Shown: positions 7,556 through 14,043 of the stretch, piece after piece
Layout of the letters: each line of letters opens with the position of its first letter
Numbering within the stretch: position 1 is the first letter of the stretch
Source: Carnobacterium_A sp036639135
GTDB lineage: Bacteria; Bacillota; Bacilli; Lactobacillales; Carnobacteriaceae
Length of the DNA: 30,942 nucleotides
Reading direction: 5' to 3'
NCBI GenBank assembly: GCA_036639135.1
Contig: JAVWJE010000013.1
Span: forward strand, 1-30,942
Position numbers and translations under genes: made by a program
Notes under the pieces: model-generated
The model's database searches: none
Seen by the model: the letters and a program-made list of their open reading frames with translations, nothing else
What the model was told of the DNA's origin: nothing

Positions 7556-8446
7556 ATGAAATTTAATAAATACAATAAAATGATAATCACATTAATGATC
7601 GGTTTCTTTTTAACAGCTTGTAAACCATTAGAAGGAGAAGAGTCCATCACAGCAGTAGGATCTTCTGCGTTGCAACCATTAGTTGAAGCAGCTGGCGAAC
7701 AATATGGTTCTGAAAATTTCGGAAAATTTATCAACGTTCAAGGTGGAGGAAGTGGAACAGGTCTAGGACAAATTGCTGCTGATGCTGTAGACATAGGCAA
7801 CTCGGATATTTTTGCAGAAGAAAAGAATGGAATAGATGCATCAAAATTAGTTGATCATCGAGTAGCTGTAGTTGGTATTACTCCAATCGTCACGCCAGGA
7901 GTAGGGGTTACCGATATTAGTTTAGAAAACTTGGGAAAAATATTTACTGGAGAAATTACAAATTGGAAAGAGCTAGGGGGGAAAGACTTAGCTATCACAG
8001 TGCTAAACCGTTCATCTGGAAGTGGAACACGTGCTACTTTTGATCGTTGGGTTCTTCCAGAAGGTACAAAAAGTATTGTTACTCAAGAACAAGAATCTAG
8101 TGGGACAGTAAGACAAATTGTTGGAAGTACACCAGGTACAATTAGTTATGTTGCTTTTTCGTATGTAGATGACACGGTGAAAGCTTTATCCGTTAATGGA
8201 GTAAAACCAACAGATGAGAATGTTAAAAAAAATAAGTGGATTATATGGTCTTATGAGCACATGTATACCAATGGAGAACCAACAGGATTAACAAAGGATT
8301 TTTTAGATTATATTTTATCAGATGAAATTCAAGGCTCCTTGATTGAAGCACTTGGCTATATTCCAACAAATAGAATGCAATTTGAAAGAGACTCAAAAGG
8401 GAATACAACTGAAGTTCCTAAAGAGGAAAAAAAGGGCTCTAAATAG
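7556..8446 (+). CDS. pstS: Phosphate-binding lipoprotein PstS, canonical order (operon 2)
   Basis: Lipid-anchored phosphate receptor of 296 residues. The lipobox is LTAC with C22. The conserved blocks are in the usual order: AVGSSALQPLVE (33-44), GGGSGTG (63-69), DIGNSDIF, IFTGEITNWKEL (129-140), the phosphate loop RSSGSGTRATF (152-162) and GTISYVAFSYV. The short C-terminal tail after PTNRMQF is charged and lysine-rich. The start is ATG 7556 behind CTAGGAGGT. The gene opens a second complete importer operon under its own Pho boxes. Compared with the first PstS, the two sequence halves are swapped, so the two receptors are not a recent duplication. Different affinities or growth conditions for the two systems are plausible but cannot be read from the sequence. 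Confidence 0.93.
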   Translation: MKFNKYNKMIITLMIGFFLTACKPLEGEESITAVGSSALQPLVEAAGEQYGSENFGKFINVQGGGSGTGLGQIAADAVDIGNSDIFAEEKNGIDASKLVDHRVAVVGITPIVTPGVGVTDISLENLGKIFTGEITNWKELGGKDLAITVLNRSSGSGTRATFDRWVLPEGTKSIVTQEQESSGTVRQIVGSTPGTISYVAFSYVDDTVKALSVNGVKPTDENVKKNKWIIWSYEHMYTNGEPTGLTKDFLDYILSDEIQGSLIEALGYIPTNRMQFERDSKGNTTEVPKEEKKGSK

Positions 8447-8491
8447 TCCTTTTCACTAGCAATGAAAGAAAGTATAAGAGGAGGGTTTCTT

Positions 8492-9412
8492 TTGGAAGAC
8501 ATTCAAAAAAAGCTGGCGGAACATTCCGGTAAAAGCAGACTTGAAAAAATCGGGAAAATGATTAGTTTTTTGTGTATCGCATTTATTGTTTTTGTTGTAT
8601 TATCTATTCTATATTTCGTAGCGAGTAAAGGGATTTCTACCTTTACTAAAGACGGAGTATCCTTAGGAGGTTTTCTTACAGGTACGGTTTGGAATCCTGG
8701 AAGTATCTCAGAAAACGGAAAACCATTGACTGGAGCATTGCCTATGATAGCTGGGTCGTTTATCGTTACCGTATTATCAGCAGCAGTAGCTACTCCCTTT
8801 GCAATCGGAGCTGCTATTTTCATGACTGAGATTTCACCAACGGTCGGTAAGAAAATATTGCAACCCGTTATCGAGTTATTAGTTGGTATACCTTCTGTCG
8901 TTTACGGATTTATTGGATTATCTGTCATTGTACCATTTATGCGCAATACGTTTGGTGGAAGTGGTTTTGGGATAATTTCTGCAGCAATCGTATTATTTGT
9001 CATGATCTTACCGACAGTTACGAGTATGTCAGTAGACACATTAAAATCTGTTCCACGTCACTACCGCGAAGCTTCATTAGCATTGGGAGCAACGAGGTGG
9101 CAAACGATTTACAAAGTTGTTTTAAGAAGTGCAACACCAGGATTGTTAACGGCCGTTGTTTTTGGGATGGCTCGTGCTTTTGGAGAGGCTTTAGCCGTTC
9201 AAATGGTTATTGGAAATGCGGCATTGATGCCAACTAGTTTAATCACACCAGCTTCCACTTTGACAAGTATTCTAACAATGAATATGGGAAATACAGTGAT
9301 GGGAACACTTGAAAACGATGTTCTTTGGTCATTGGCTTTGATTCTATTAGTGATGGCTTTATTCTTTAATATTTTAACACGTTGGATTGGCAAGAAAGGG
9401 GCTATGAATTAA
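8492..9412 (+). CDS. pstC: Phosphate ABC transporter permease PstC (operon 2)
   Basis: Membrane permease of the second phosphate importer, 306 residues from the start preferred here. A hydrophobic first span at about 25-47 is followed by the loop LSTAV-like region with GTVWNPGSISENGKPLTG, then the permease core GIPSVVYGFIGLSVIVPFM, SVPRHYREASLALGATRWQT and GMARAFGEALAVQM. The frame stays open up to ATG 8462, but no ribosome-binding site precedes that codon. AGGAGGG at 8479-8485 sits seven bases before TTG 8492, so TTG is the better start. The gene lies 45 bp after pstS and is directly followed by pstA, with one base between stop and start. Confidence 0.92.
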   Translation: MEDIQKKLAEHSGKSRLEKIGKMISFLCIAFIVFVVLSILYFVASKGISTFTKDGVSLGGFLTGTVWNPGSISENGKPLTGALPMIAGSFIVTVLSAAVATPFAIGAAIFMTEISPTVGKKILQPVIELLVGIPSVVYGFIGLSVIVPFMRNTFGGSGFGIISAAIVLFVMILPTVTSMSVDTLKSVPRHYREASLALGATRWQTIYKVVLRSATPGLLTAVVFGMARAFGEALAVQMVIGNAALMPTSLITPASTLTSILTMNMGNTVMGTLENDVLWSLALILLVMALFFNILTRWIGKKGAMN

Positions 9413-9413
9413 G

Positions 9414-10298
9414 ATGAATGCTAAGAAAATAGATAAAATCGCTATCGGATTTTTATATGGGATGGCTGGAGTTATCGTATTAATTTTGTTTAGTTTGTTG
9501 GCTTTTATTTTATGGCGTGGTATTCCGCAAATTTCTTGGGAATTTCTAACAACGCCATCAAAATCTTTTCAAACAGGCGGCGGAATTGTTATTCAGTTAT
9601 TTAATTCATTTTACTTACTTATTTTAACGATGCTTATTAGTACGCCTCTTTCTTTAGGAGCTGCTATTTATTTATCAGAATATGCAAAGAAAAATTTACT
9701 AACTGACTTTATACGCACAATTATTGAAGTATTAAGTTCATTGCCTTCTGTTGTTGTTGGGTTGTTTGGATTCTTAGTATTTGTTTTGCAATGGGGGTTA
9801 GGCTTTTCCATTCTTTCTGGTGCAATGGCGCTGACTTTATTTAACCTTCCTCTTTTAACAAGAACAATTGAGGACTCATTAACAGCGATACCGTTAACAC
9901 AAAGAGAAGCAGGATTAGCGTTAGGATTATCACGATGGGAAACAGTCAACCTGGTTATTTTACCAGCTGCATTACCGGGTATATTAACAGGTATGATTTT
10001 AGCTGCTGGTCGAATTTTTGGAGAAGCAGCTGCATTGATTTATACAGCTGGTCAAAGTGCACCTGCATTAGATTTTACAAATTGGAATCCACTGTCTATC
10101 TCAAGTCCATTAAATGTGATGCGTCCAGCTGAAACGCTAGCCGTTCATATTTGGAAAATTAATAGTGAAGGTGTCATGCCAGATGGCGCATTAGTTTCTG
10201 CGGGAGCTTCAGCAGTGTTAGTCATTTCTGTCTTGTTATTTAACTTAGGAGCTCGTTATTTAGGAAAAAAACTTCAGAAAAGAATTACAGCAGGCTAA
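9414..10298 (+). CDS. pstA: Phosphate ABC transporter permease PstA (operon 2)
   Basis: Partner permease of PstC, 294 residues, intact. It has about six hydrophobic spans and the permease signature region VLSSLPSVVVGLFGFLVFV, then AIPLTQREAGLALGLSRWET and AGRIFGEAAALIYTAG. The periplasmic loop near 225-250 (TNWNPLSISSPLNVMRPAE) is longer than in the operon 1 PstA. The start ATG 9414 is nearly contiguous with pstC, which suggests translational coupling. If the operon 1 pstA is truly broken, this gene provides the only intact PstA in the window. Confidence 0.93.
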   Translation: MNAKKIDKIAIGFLYGMAGVIVLILFSLLAFILWRGIPQISWEFLTTPSKSFQTGGGIVIQLFNSFYLLILTMLISTPLSLGAAIYLSEYAKKNLLTDFIRTIIEVLSSLPSVVVGLFGFLVFVLQWGLGFSILSGAMALTLFNLPLLTRTIEDSLTAIPLTQREAGLALGLSRWETVNLVILPAALPGILTGMILAAGRIFGEAAALIYTAGQSAPALDFTNWNPLSISSPLNVMRPAETLAVHIWKINSEGVMPDGALVSAGASAVLVISVLLFNLGARYLGKKLQKRITAG

Positions 10299-10337
10299 AG
10301 ATAATCAATGATTAAGAGTAGTTAAGGAGGGTGAAAA

Positions 10338-11144
10338 ATGTCAGAACAAACAAACATTGAAACAAATATCATTAAAATGAAACCTGACGTACCTGTAGAT
10401 TTATCTACGAAAGATTTGCATGTTTGGTACGGACAAAATGAAGCCATAAAAGGTGTGTCACTAGAATTTGAAGAAAACAAAATAACGTCTTTGATTGGTC
10501 CTAGTGGTTGTGGCAAATCGACTTATCTACGCTCGTTGAATCGAATGAATGATGAGATTCAAATTGCTCGAGTAACTGGTGAAATATTGTATCACGGAAA
10601 AGACATCAATACACCTGAAACAGATGTATATGAAATGCGCAAGAATATTGGGATGGTTTTCCAACGTCCTAATCCTTTTAGCAAATCTATTTATGATAAT
10701 ATTAGTTTTGCTTTAAAACGTCATGGAGTTAAAGATAAAAATGCGTTGGATGAAGCAGTAGAAACAAGTTTAAAACAAGCTGCTTTATGGGAACAAGTAA
10801 AAGACGATATTCATAAAAACGCCCTAGCTTTATCAGGAGGACAACAACAACGTTTATGTATTGCTCGTGCGATAGCTTTAAAGCCAGATGTTTTACTACT
10901 TGACGAGCCTGCAAGTGCTCTAGACCCCATTTCTACAAGCCAAGTAGAAGATACTTTATTACAATTAAAAGAAAAATATTCTATTATTATAGTGACACAT
11001 AATATGCAGCAGGCTTCGCGAATTAGTGATTATACGGCGTTCTTTTATTTAGGGAATGTTATTGAATATGATGAAACAAGAAAAATATTTACGCGACCAA
11101 AAATACAATCGACTGAGGACTACGTTTCAGGTAACTTTGGCTAG
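10338..11144 (+). CDS. pstB: Phosphate ABC transporter ATPase PstB (operon 2, first copy)
   Basis: Transport ATPase of 268 residues. An N-terminal extension of about 20 residues precedes the usual first strand (DLSTKDLHVWYGQNEAIKGV). Motifs are Walker A GPSGCGKST, Q-loop MVFQRPNPFSKS, signature LSGGQQQRLCIARAIA, Walker B VLLLDEPASALDP and H-loop VTHNMQQASRISDY. It differs from the other two PstB proteins at several otherwise shared places: QRPNPFSKS for QQPNPFPxS, EPAS for EPTS, and a SGNFG ending for SGRFG. The start is ATG 10338 behind AAGGAGGGTG. A second pstB follows after 11 bp, an arrangement also known in other Lactobacillales such as streptococci and enterococci. Confidence 0.95.
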   Translation: MSEQTNIETNIIKMKPDVPVDLSTKDLHVWYGQNEAIKGVSLEFEENKITSLIGPSGCGKSTYLRSLNRMNDEIQIARVTGEILYHGKDINTPETDVYEMRKNIGMVFQRPNPFSKSIYDNISFALKRHGVKDKNALDEAVETSLKQAALWEQVKDDIHKNALALSGGQQQRLCIARAIALKPDVLLLDEPASALDPISTSQVEDTLLQLKEKYSIIIVTHNMQQASRISDYTAFFYLGNVIEYDETRKIFTRPKIQSTEDYVSGNFG

Positions 11145-11155
11145 GAGGAAATTGG

Positions 11156-11920
11156 ATGACTAAAGAAAACCATATTATTGAATCTAGAGATGTTCATTTA
11201 TATTATGGGAAAAAAGAGGCGCTAAAAGGCGTTTCGTTAGATTTTTTACCCAATGAAATTACTGCGTTAATTGGGCCTAGTGGATGTGGTAAATCAACAT
11301 ACTTAAGAACGTTAAACCGAATGAATGATTTAATTCCAGATGTAACGATAACAGGAAACGTAACCTTTGAGAATAAAGATATCTATAGTCCTAAAATGGA
11401 TACTGTAGAGTTAAGAAAAAAAATTGGAATGGTATTTCAGCAACCCAATCCTTTTCCATTTTCTATTTTTGAAAATGTAGCCTATGGGTTAAGAATTGCA
11501 GGAATGAAAGATAAAAATAAAATCGCAGAAATAGTAGAAATAAGTTTGAGAAAAGCAGCTGTTTGGGATGATGTCAAAGATAAACTTTCAAAAAGCGCTT
11601 TAGCCTTGTCTGGAGGTCAGCAACAACGGGTCTGTATTGCTAGAGTTTTAGCTGTTGAACCAGCTATTATCTTATTAGATGAACCAACTAGTGCATTAGA
11701 TCCAGTTTCTAGTGGCAAAATTGAACGGATGTTGTTAGAGTTGAAAGAGGACTATACAATGATTATTGTTACCCATAATATGCAACAAGCATCACGCATT
11801 TCAGATAAAACGGCTTTTTTCTTAGATGGTCATTTAATTGAACATGGAGAAACAAGACAAATTTTTACGAATCCTCATAAAAAAGAAACAGAAGATTATA
11901 TATCTGGACGTTTCGGGTAA
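11156..11920 (+). CDS. pstB: Phosphate ABC transporter ATPase PstB (operon 2, second copy)
   Basis: Second ATPase of the operon, 254 residues. Motifs are Walker A GPSGCGKST, Q-loop MVFQQPNPFPFS, signature LSGGQQQRVCIARVLA, Walker B IILLDEPTSALDP and H-loop VTHNMQQASRISDK. Its last residues, KKETEDYISGRFG, match operon 1 PstB exactly, so it is closer to that protein than to its immediate neighbour. The start is ATG 11156 behind TAGGAGG. Two PstB proteins could form a heterodimer, or either could serve alone; the sequence does not decide this. Confidence 0.95.
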   Translation: MTKENHIIESRDVHLYYGKKEALKGVSLDFLPNEITALIGPSGCGKSTYLRTLNRMNDLIPDVTITGNVTFENKDIYSPKMDTVELRKKIGMVFQQPNPFPFSIFENVAYGLRIAGMKDKNKIAEIVEISLRKAAVWDDVKDKLSKSALALSGGQQQRVCIARVLAVEPAIILLDEPTSALDPVSSGKIERMLLELKEDYTMIIVTHNMQQASRISDKTAFFLDGHLIEHGETRQIFTNPHKKETEDYISGRFG

Positions 11921-11934
11921 AAGTTCGGTATAAT
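11905..11934 (+). promoter_or_regulatory. Possible internal promoter before phoU (operon 2)
   Basis: TGGACG (11905-11910) is separated by 18 bp from a perfect TATAAT (11929-11934), across the pstB-phoU junction. It could allow phoU expression independent of the PhoP-driven pstS promoter. No Pho box lies near it. The -35 is only a 4/6 match. Confidence 0.35.
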
Positions 11935-11969
11935 TAAAAATAAAGATAGATTAATAGGAGTGATAGTTA

Positions 11970-12656
11970 GTGAGACGTGTATTTGAAGAAGAACTTAATG
12001 ACTTGCACATCCATTTTTTTCAGATGGGAAAAGCTGTAAACGAGGCAATATATAAGTCTGTAAAAGCTTTTGTTAATCATGATAAAGCACTAGCAAAAGA
12101 AGTTATTGCTGGTGATGTTGCCATCAATAAAGATGAAGCAGATTTAGAAACTAGATGTTTTGAATTGATTGCTTTACAACAACCTGTTACAACAGATTTA
12201 CGAAAAATTGTAACGATTATGAAAGCAAGTTCTGATTTAGAGAGAATGGGAGATCATGCAGTGAGTATTGCAAAATCGACAATTCGAGTAAAAGGCAATA
12301 AACGAGACTACGAAATAGAAGCACAAATTGCTGAAATGTCTGAAAAAGTTAAAGTGATGGTTCAAGATGTTTTACAAGCTTATGTTGTTTCAGATGCCAA
12401 ACTAGCAAAAAAAGTAGCTCTAAAGGATATTGAAGTAGATAATGACTTTAAAAAAATCTATAAAGCATGTATCGATCAAATGAAAAGCGATCCAGAAATT
12501 GTTTTAGGTGCAACGGACTATATGTTAATCGCTGGTTTTATAGAACGTATTGGAGACTATGTTACAAATATCTCTGAATGGATTATCTATTTAGATACAG
12601 GTAAGATGGCTGAATTAAATACCCACAATAAAAATGACCGCTTTTTTAAAGTGTAA
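11970..12656 (+). CDS. phoU: Phosphate transport regulator PhoU (operon 2)
   Basis: Two-repeat PhoU of 228 residues, with DLERMGDHAVSIAKS and FIERIGDYVTNISEW as the two metal-cluster helices. The start is GTG 11970 (as for the first phoU) behind TAGGAG. It shares long identical segments with the PhoU at 6442, including FEEELN, CFELIALQQPVT, DLRKIVTIMKA and GDHAVSIAKSTI. The middle and C-terminal helices differ more. It ends operon 2 and is followed by a terminator. The cell thus has two PhoU proteins next to one PhoR, which raises the question whether both feed into the same kinase. Confidence 0.94.
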   Translation: MRRVFEEELNDLHIHFFQMGKAVNEAIYKSVKAFVNHDKALAKEVIAGDVAINKDEADLETRCFELIALQQPVTTDLRKIVTIMKASSDLERMGDHAVSIAKSTIRVKGNKRDYEIEAQIAEMSEKVKVMVQDVLQAYVVSDAKLAKKVALKDIEVDNDFKKIYKACIDQMKSDPEIVLGATDYMLIAGFIERIGDYVTNISEWIIYLDTGKMAELNTHNKNDRFFKV

Positions 12657-12666
12657 CCCTTAAAAG

Positions 12667-12720
12667 AAAACTGTTGCTTAACGTTATTCCATTTGGAGTA
12701 GCTTAAGTAACAGTTTTTTT
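12667..12720 (+). terminator. Intrinsic terminator after the second pst operon
   Basis: AAAACTGTTGCTTAA (12667-12681) pairs with TTAAGTAACAGTTTT (starting 12703) with one mismatch, followed by a T run to 12720. The loop of about 21 bases is long for a terminator but the T tract is clear. Confidence 0.7.
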
Positions 12721-12761
12721 GTAAGGGAAAAAGTAGAAAGACATGAAAATAAAAATAGGTA

Positions 12762-12803
12762 TGGTAAAATAAGATAATGAAAAAAACCGATAGATAGTTC
12801 GGT
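12762..12803 (+). promoter_or_regulatory. Extended -10 promoter and palindrome before the ArsR-family gene
   Basis: TGGTAAAAT (12762-12770) is an extended -10 without a good -35. Just downstream ACCGA (12786-12790) and TCGGT (12799-12803) form a hyphenated palindrome with an 8-base centre, between the promoter and the ribosome-binding site. Its position would suit autorepression by the ArsR-type protein. Only five base pairs are symmetric, so this is a weak call. Confidence 0.35.
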
Positions 12804-12822
12804 AAAGAGTGGGAGAATGACT

Positions 12823-13143
12823 ATGAATAAAGAAGAGTCGTTATTATTAGATGAAGATAATATTAGACAAGTCAGTAAATTATTTAAGATTATCAGTGAC
12901 CCAACACGGATTGCTATTTTATATCTTTTAAAAAAGCAAGAATTAAATGTGGGAACAATTGCTAAAGTTATGAACATGGAACAGTCAGCTGTCTCTCATC
13001 AGTTAAAAGCTTTAAAAACAGCGCGCTTAGTAAAATCTCAACGCAAAGGGAAAAGCATGTTGTATAGCCAAATGGATAACCATGTTTACAGTATTTTAGA
13101 TCAAGGAATCATTCATATTAAAGAAGAAAAAGAAGGAGATTAG
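12823..13143 (+). CDS. ArsR/SmtB-family metal-responsive repressor, CzrA-like
   Basis: Winged-helix dimeric repressor of 106 residues. The core is VSKLFKIISDPTRIAILYLL, then a helix-turn-helix with the recognition helix QSAVSHQLKALKTARLV and the wing SQRKGKSMLYS. The last helix holds D85, H87, H98 and E101. This matches the spacing of the alpha-5 zinc/cobalt site of CzrA (Asp-X-His, then His-X2-His), with Glu in place of the last His. The alpha-3 cysteine site of ArsR/CadC is absent. Zinc or cobalt sensing is therefore likely, inferred from the motif. The start ATG 12823 has GGGAGA at a good distance; ATG 12817 lies too close to it. CzrA-type genes normally sit beside a metal efflux pump, and none is found here. 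Confidence 0.85.
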   Translation: MNKEESLLLDEDNIRQVSKLFKIISDPTRIAILYLLKKQELNVGTIAKVMNMEQSAVSHQLKALKTARLVKSQRKGKSMLYSQMDNHVYSILDQGIIHIKEEKEGD

Positions 13144-13146
13144 TTT

Positions 13147-13173
13147 ATGTTATCTTTCTTTGAAATACAATAA
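13147..13173 (+). other. Eight-codon mini-ORF with a strong ribosome-binding site, possibly a gene remnant
   Basis: AAGGAGAT, which overlaps the end of the ArsR-family gene, is followed at a normal distance by ATG 13147. The frame reads MLSFFEIQ and then stops. Such a good start for so short a frame suggests either the stump of a deleted downstream gene (an efflux pump would be expected here) or chance. I cannot show that the peptide is made. Confidence 0.3.
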
Positions 13174-13182
13174 AGAGACCGT

Positions 13183-13211
13183 TTGCTTTAATAGGTGCTT
13201 TATGTTAGGAT
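13183..13211 (+). promoter_or_regulatory. Promoter of the HD-domain gene
   Basis: TTGCTT (13183-13188) and TAGGAT (13206-13211) are separated by exactly 17 bp. The matches to consensus are 3/6 and 4/6, so moderate. The gene starts 34 bp downstream. Confidence 0.4.
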
Positions 13212-13244
13212 AGTGAAAATTTAATCAGAAAAGGATGATCGCTT

Positions 13245-13877
13245 ATGGGAATGCATCAATACATCAAAAGTTTAAGTGATTTAGAAAGTATTTTTCGTTG
13301 TCCGGGGAAGTTTAAATATGAAGAACACTCAGTTGCTGCTCATTCTTTTAAAGTAACGAAAATCGCACAATTTCTAGGAACAGTAGAAGAGCAACAAGGG
13401 AATACAGTTGACTGGCGTTCGCTTTATGAAAAAGCTCTCAATCATGATTATTCAGAACTTTTTATCGGAGATATTAAAACACCCGTTAAATATGCTACGC
13501 TTCAACTAAGAGAAATGCTTGCAGATGTAGAAGAATCTATGACTGAAAACTTTATCAAAAATGAAATTCCGACAGAATTCCAAGCGGTTTATTCAAAACG
13601 CTTAAAAGAAGGAAAAGATGAAACGCTAGAAGGACAAATTTTATCAGTAGCTGATAAAGTAGACTTACTGTATGAATCGTTTGGAGAAATACAAAAAGGG
13701 AATCCAGAAAATATTTTTGCTGAGATTTATGAAGAATCGTTAAAAACAATTTTACAATTCAGCCATCTAAGTAGTGTTCAATATTTTTTAACAGCTATAC
13801 TGCCTGATTTATTAAGTGGAGACTTTGCGAATCAAGCACAACTTCAAAATATCTCTCAACGTATCTTAAACGAATAA
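13245..13877 (+). CDS. HD-domain phosphohydrolase, YfbR-like 5'-nucleotidase
   Basis: Cytoplasmic protein of 210 residues. It keeps the metal and substrate residues of the YfbR family: R18 near the N-terminus, H28 in EEHSVAAHS, H67-D68 in NHDYSELFIGD, E71, D76 and T79 in DIKTPVKY, and D137 in SVADKVDLL. E. coli YfbR, which these segments resemble closely, removes phosphate from deoxynucleoside 5'-monophosphates. That activity is transferred by family and was not shown for this branch. The Gram-positive form here is about ten residues longer. The start is ATG 13245 behind AAGGATG. It stands alone under its own promoter and is followed by the SOS box of uvrA. Confidence 0.8.
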   Translation: MGMHQYIKSLSDLESIFRCPGKFKYEEHSVAAHSFKVTKIAQFLGTVEEQQGNTVDWRSLYEKALNHDYSELFIGDIKTPVKYATLQLREMLADVEESMTENFIKNEIPTEFQAVYSKRLKEGKDETLEGQILSVADKVDLLYESFGEIQKGNPENIFAEIYEESLKTILQFSHLSSVQYFLTAILPDLLSGDFANQAQLQNISQRILNE

Positions 13878-13882
13878 AAGCT

Positions 13883-13919
13883 GAACGAGTGTTCGCTTTA
13901 ATGAAAAATGTGTTATAAT
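13883..13919 (+). promoter_or_regulatory. SOS (LexA) box and promoter of uvrA
   Basis: GAACGAGTGTTCG (13883-13895) fits the Gram-positive LexA operator CGAAC-N4-GTTCG except for its first base. An extended -10 TGTTATAAT ends at 13919. With a 17-bp spacer the -35 position falls at 13891-13896, inside the operator, so bound LexA would block RNA polymerase. Control of uvrA by LexA is known in Bacilli; here it is inferred from the site. Confidence 0.75.
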
Positions 13920-13934
13920 AGAATAAAGAAATAG

Positions 13935-13966
13935 AAGATAGGAGGCAATTTGCTATCCTATTTTTT
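13935..13966 (+). promoter_or_regulatory. Leader hairpin with T tract in the uvrA 5' untranslated region
   Basis: ATAGGA (13938-13943) pairs with TCCTAT (13956-13961), extended by flanking A/T pairs and followed by T6. It lies about 10 bases after the expected transcription start and 78 bases before the uvrA ATG. The left arm contains AGGAGG, followed by TTG and a six-codon frame to TGA at 13968-13970. It could be an attenuator or leader-peptide element, or a coincidence. Confidence 0.35.
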
Positions 13967-14043
13967 GTGATTTGCGTTACATTAGAAGAAACAAACGAAA
14001 GTTAAGTAGAACAACTAAAATCCACCGTAAAGGAAGAAATTAT

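Noticed and set aside
7495..7734. A 79-codon minus-strand frame across the start of the second pstS
   Set aside because: It overlaps the pstS start and the Pho-box promoter, and shows no family features.
10338..11920. Tandem pstB genes as an assembly duplication
   Set aside because: The two ATPases differ throughout in sequence and length, and tandem pstB genes are known in other Lactobacillales.
13972..14043. Extension of UvrA by 24 residues to TTG 13972
   Set aside because: The segment lies in the leader just after the hairpin T tract, lacks UvrA similarity, and ATG 14044 has a good ribosome-binding site and the canonical N-terminus.
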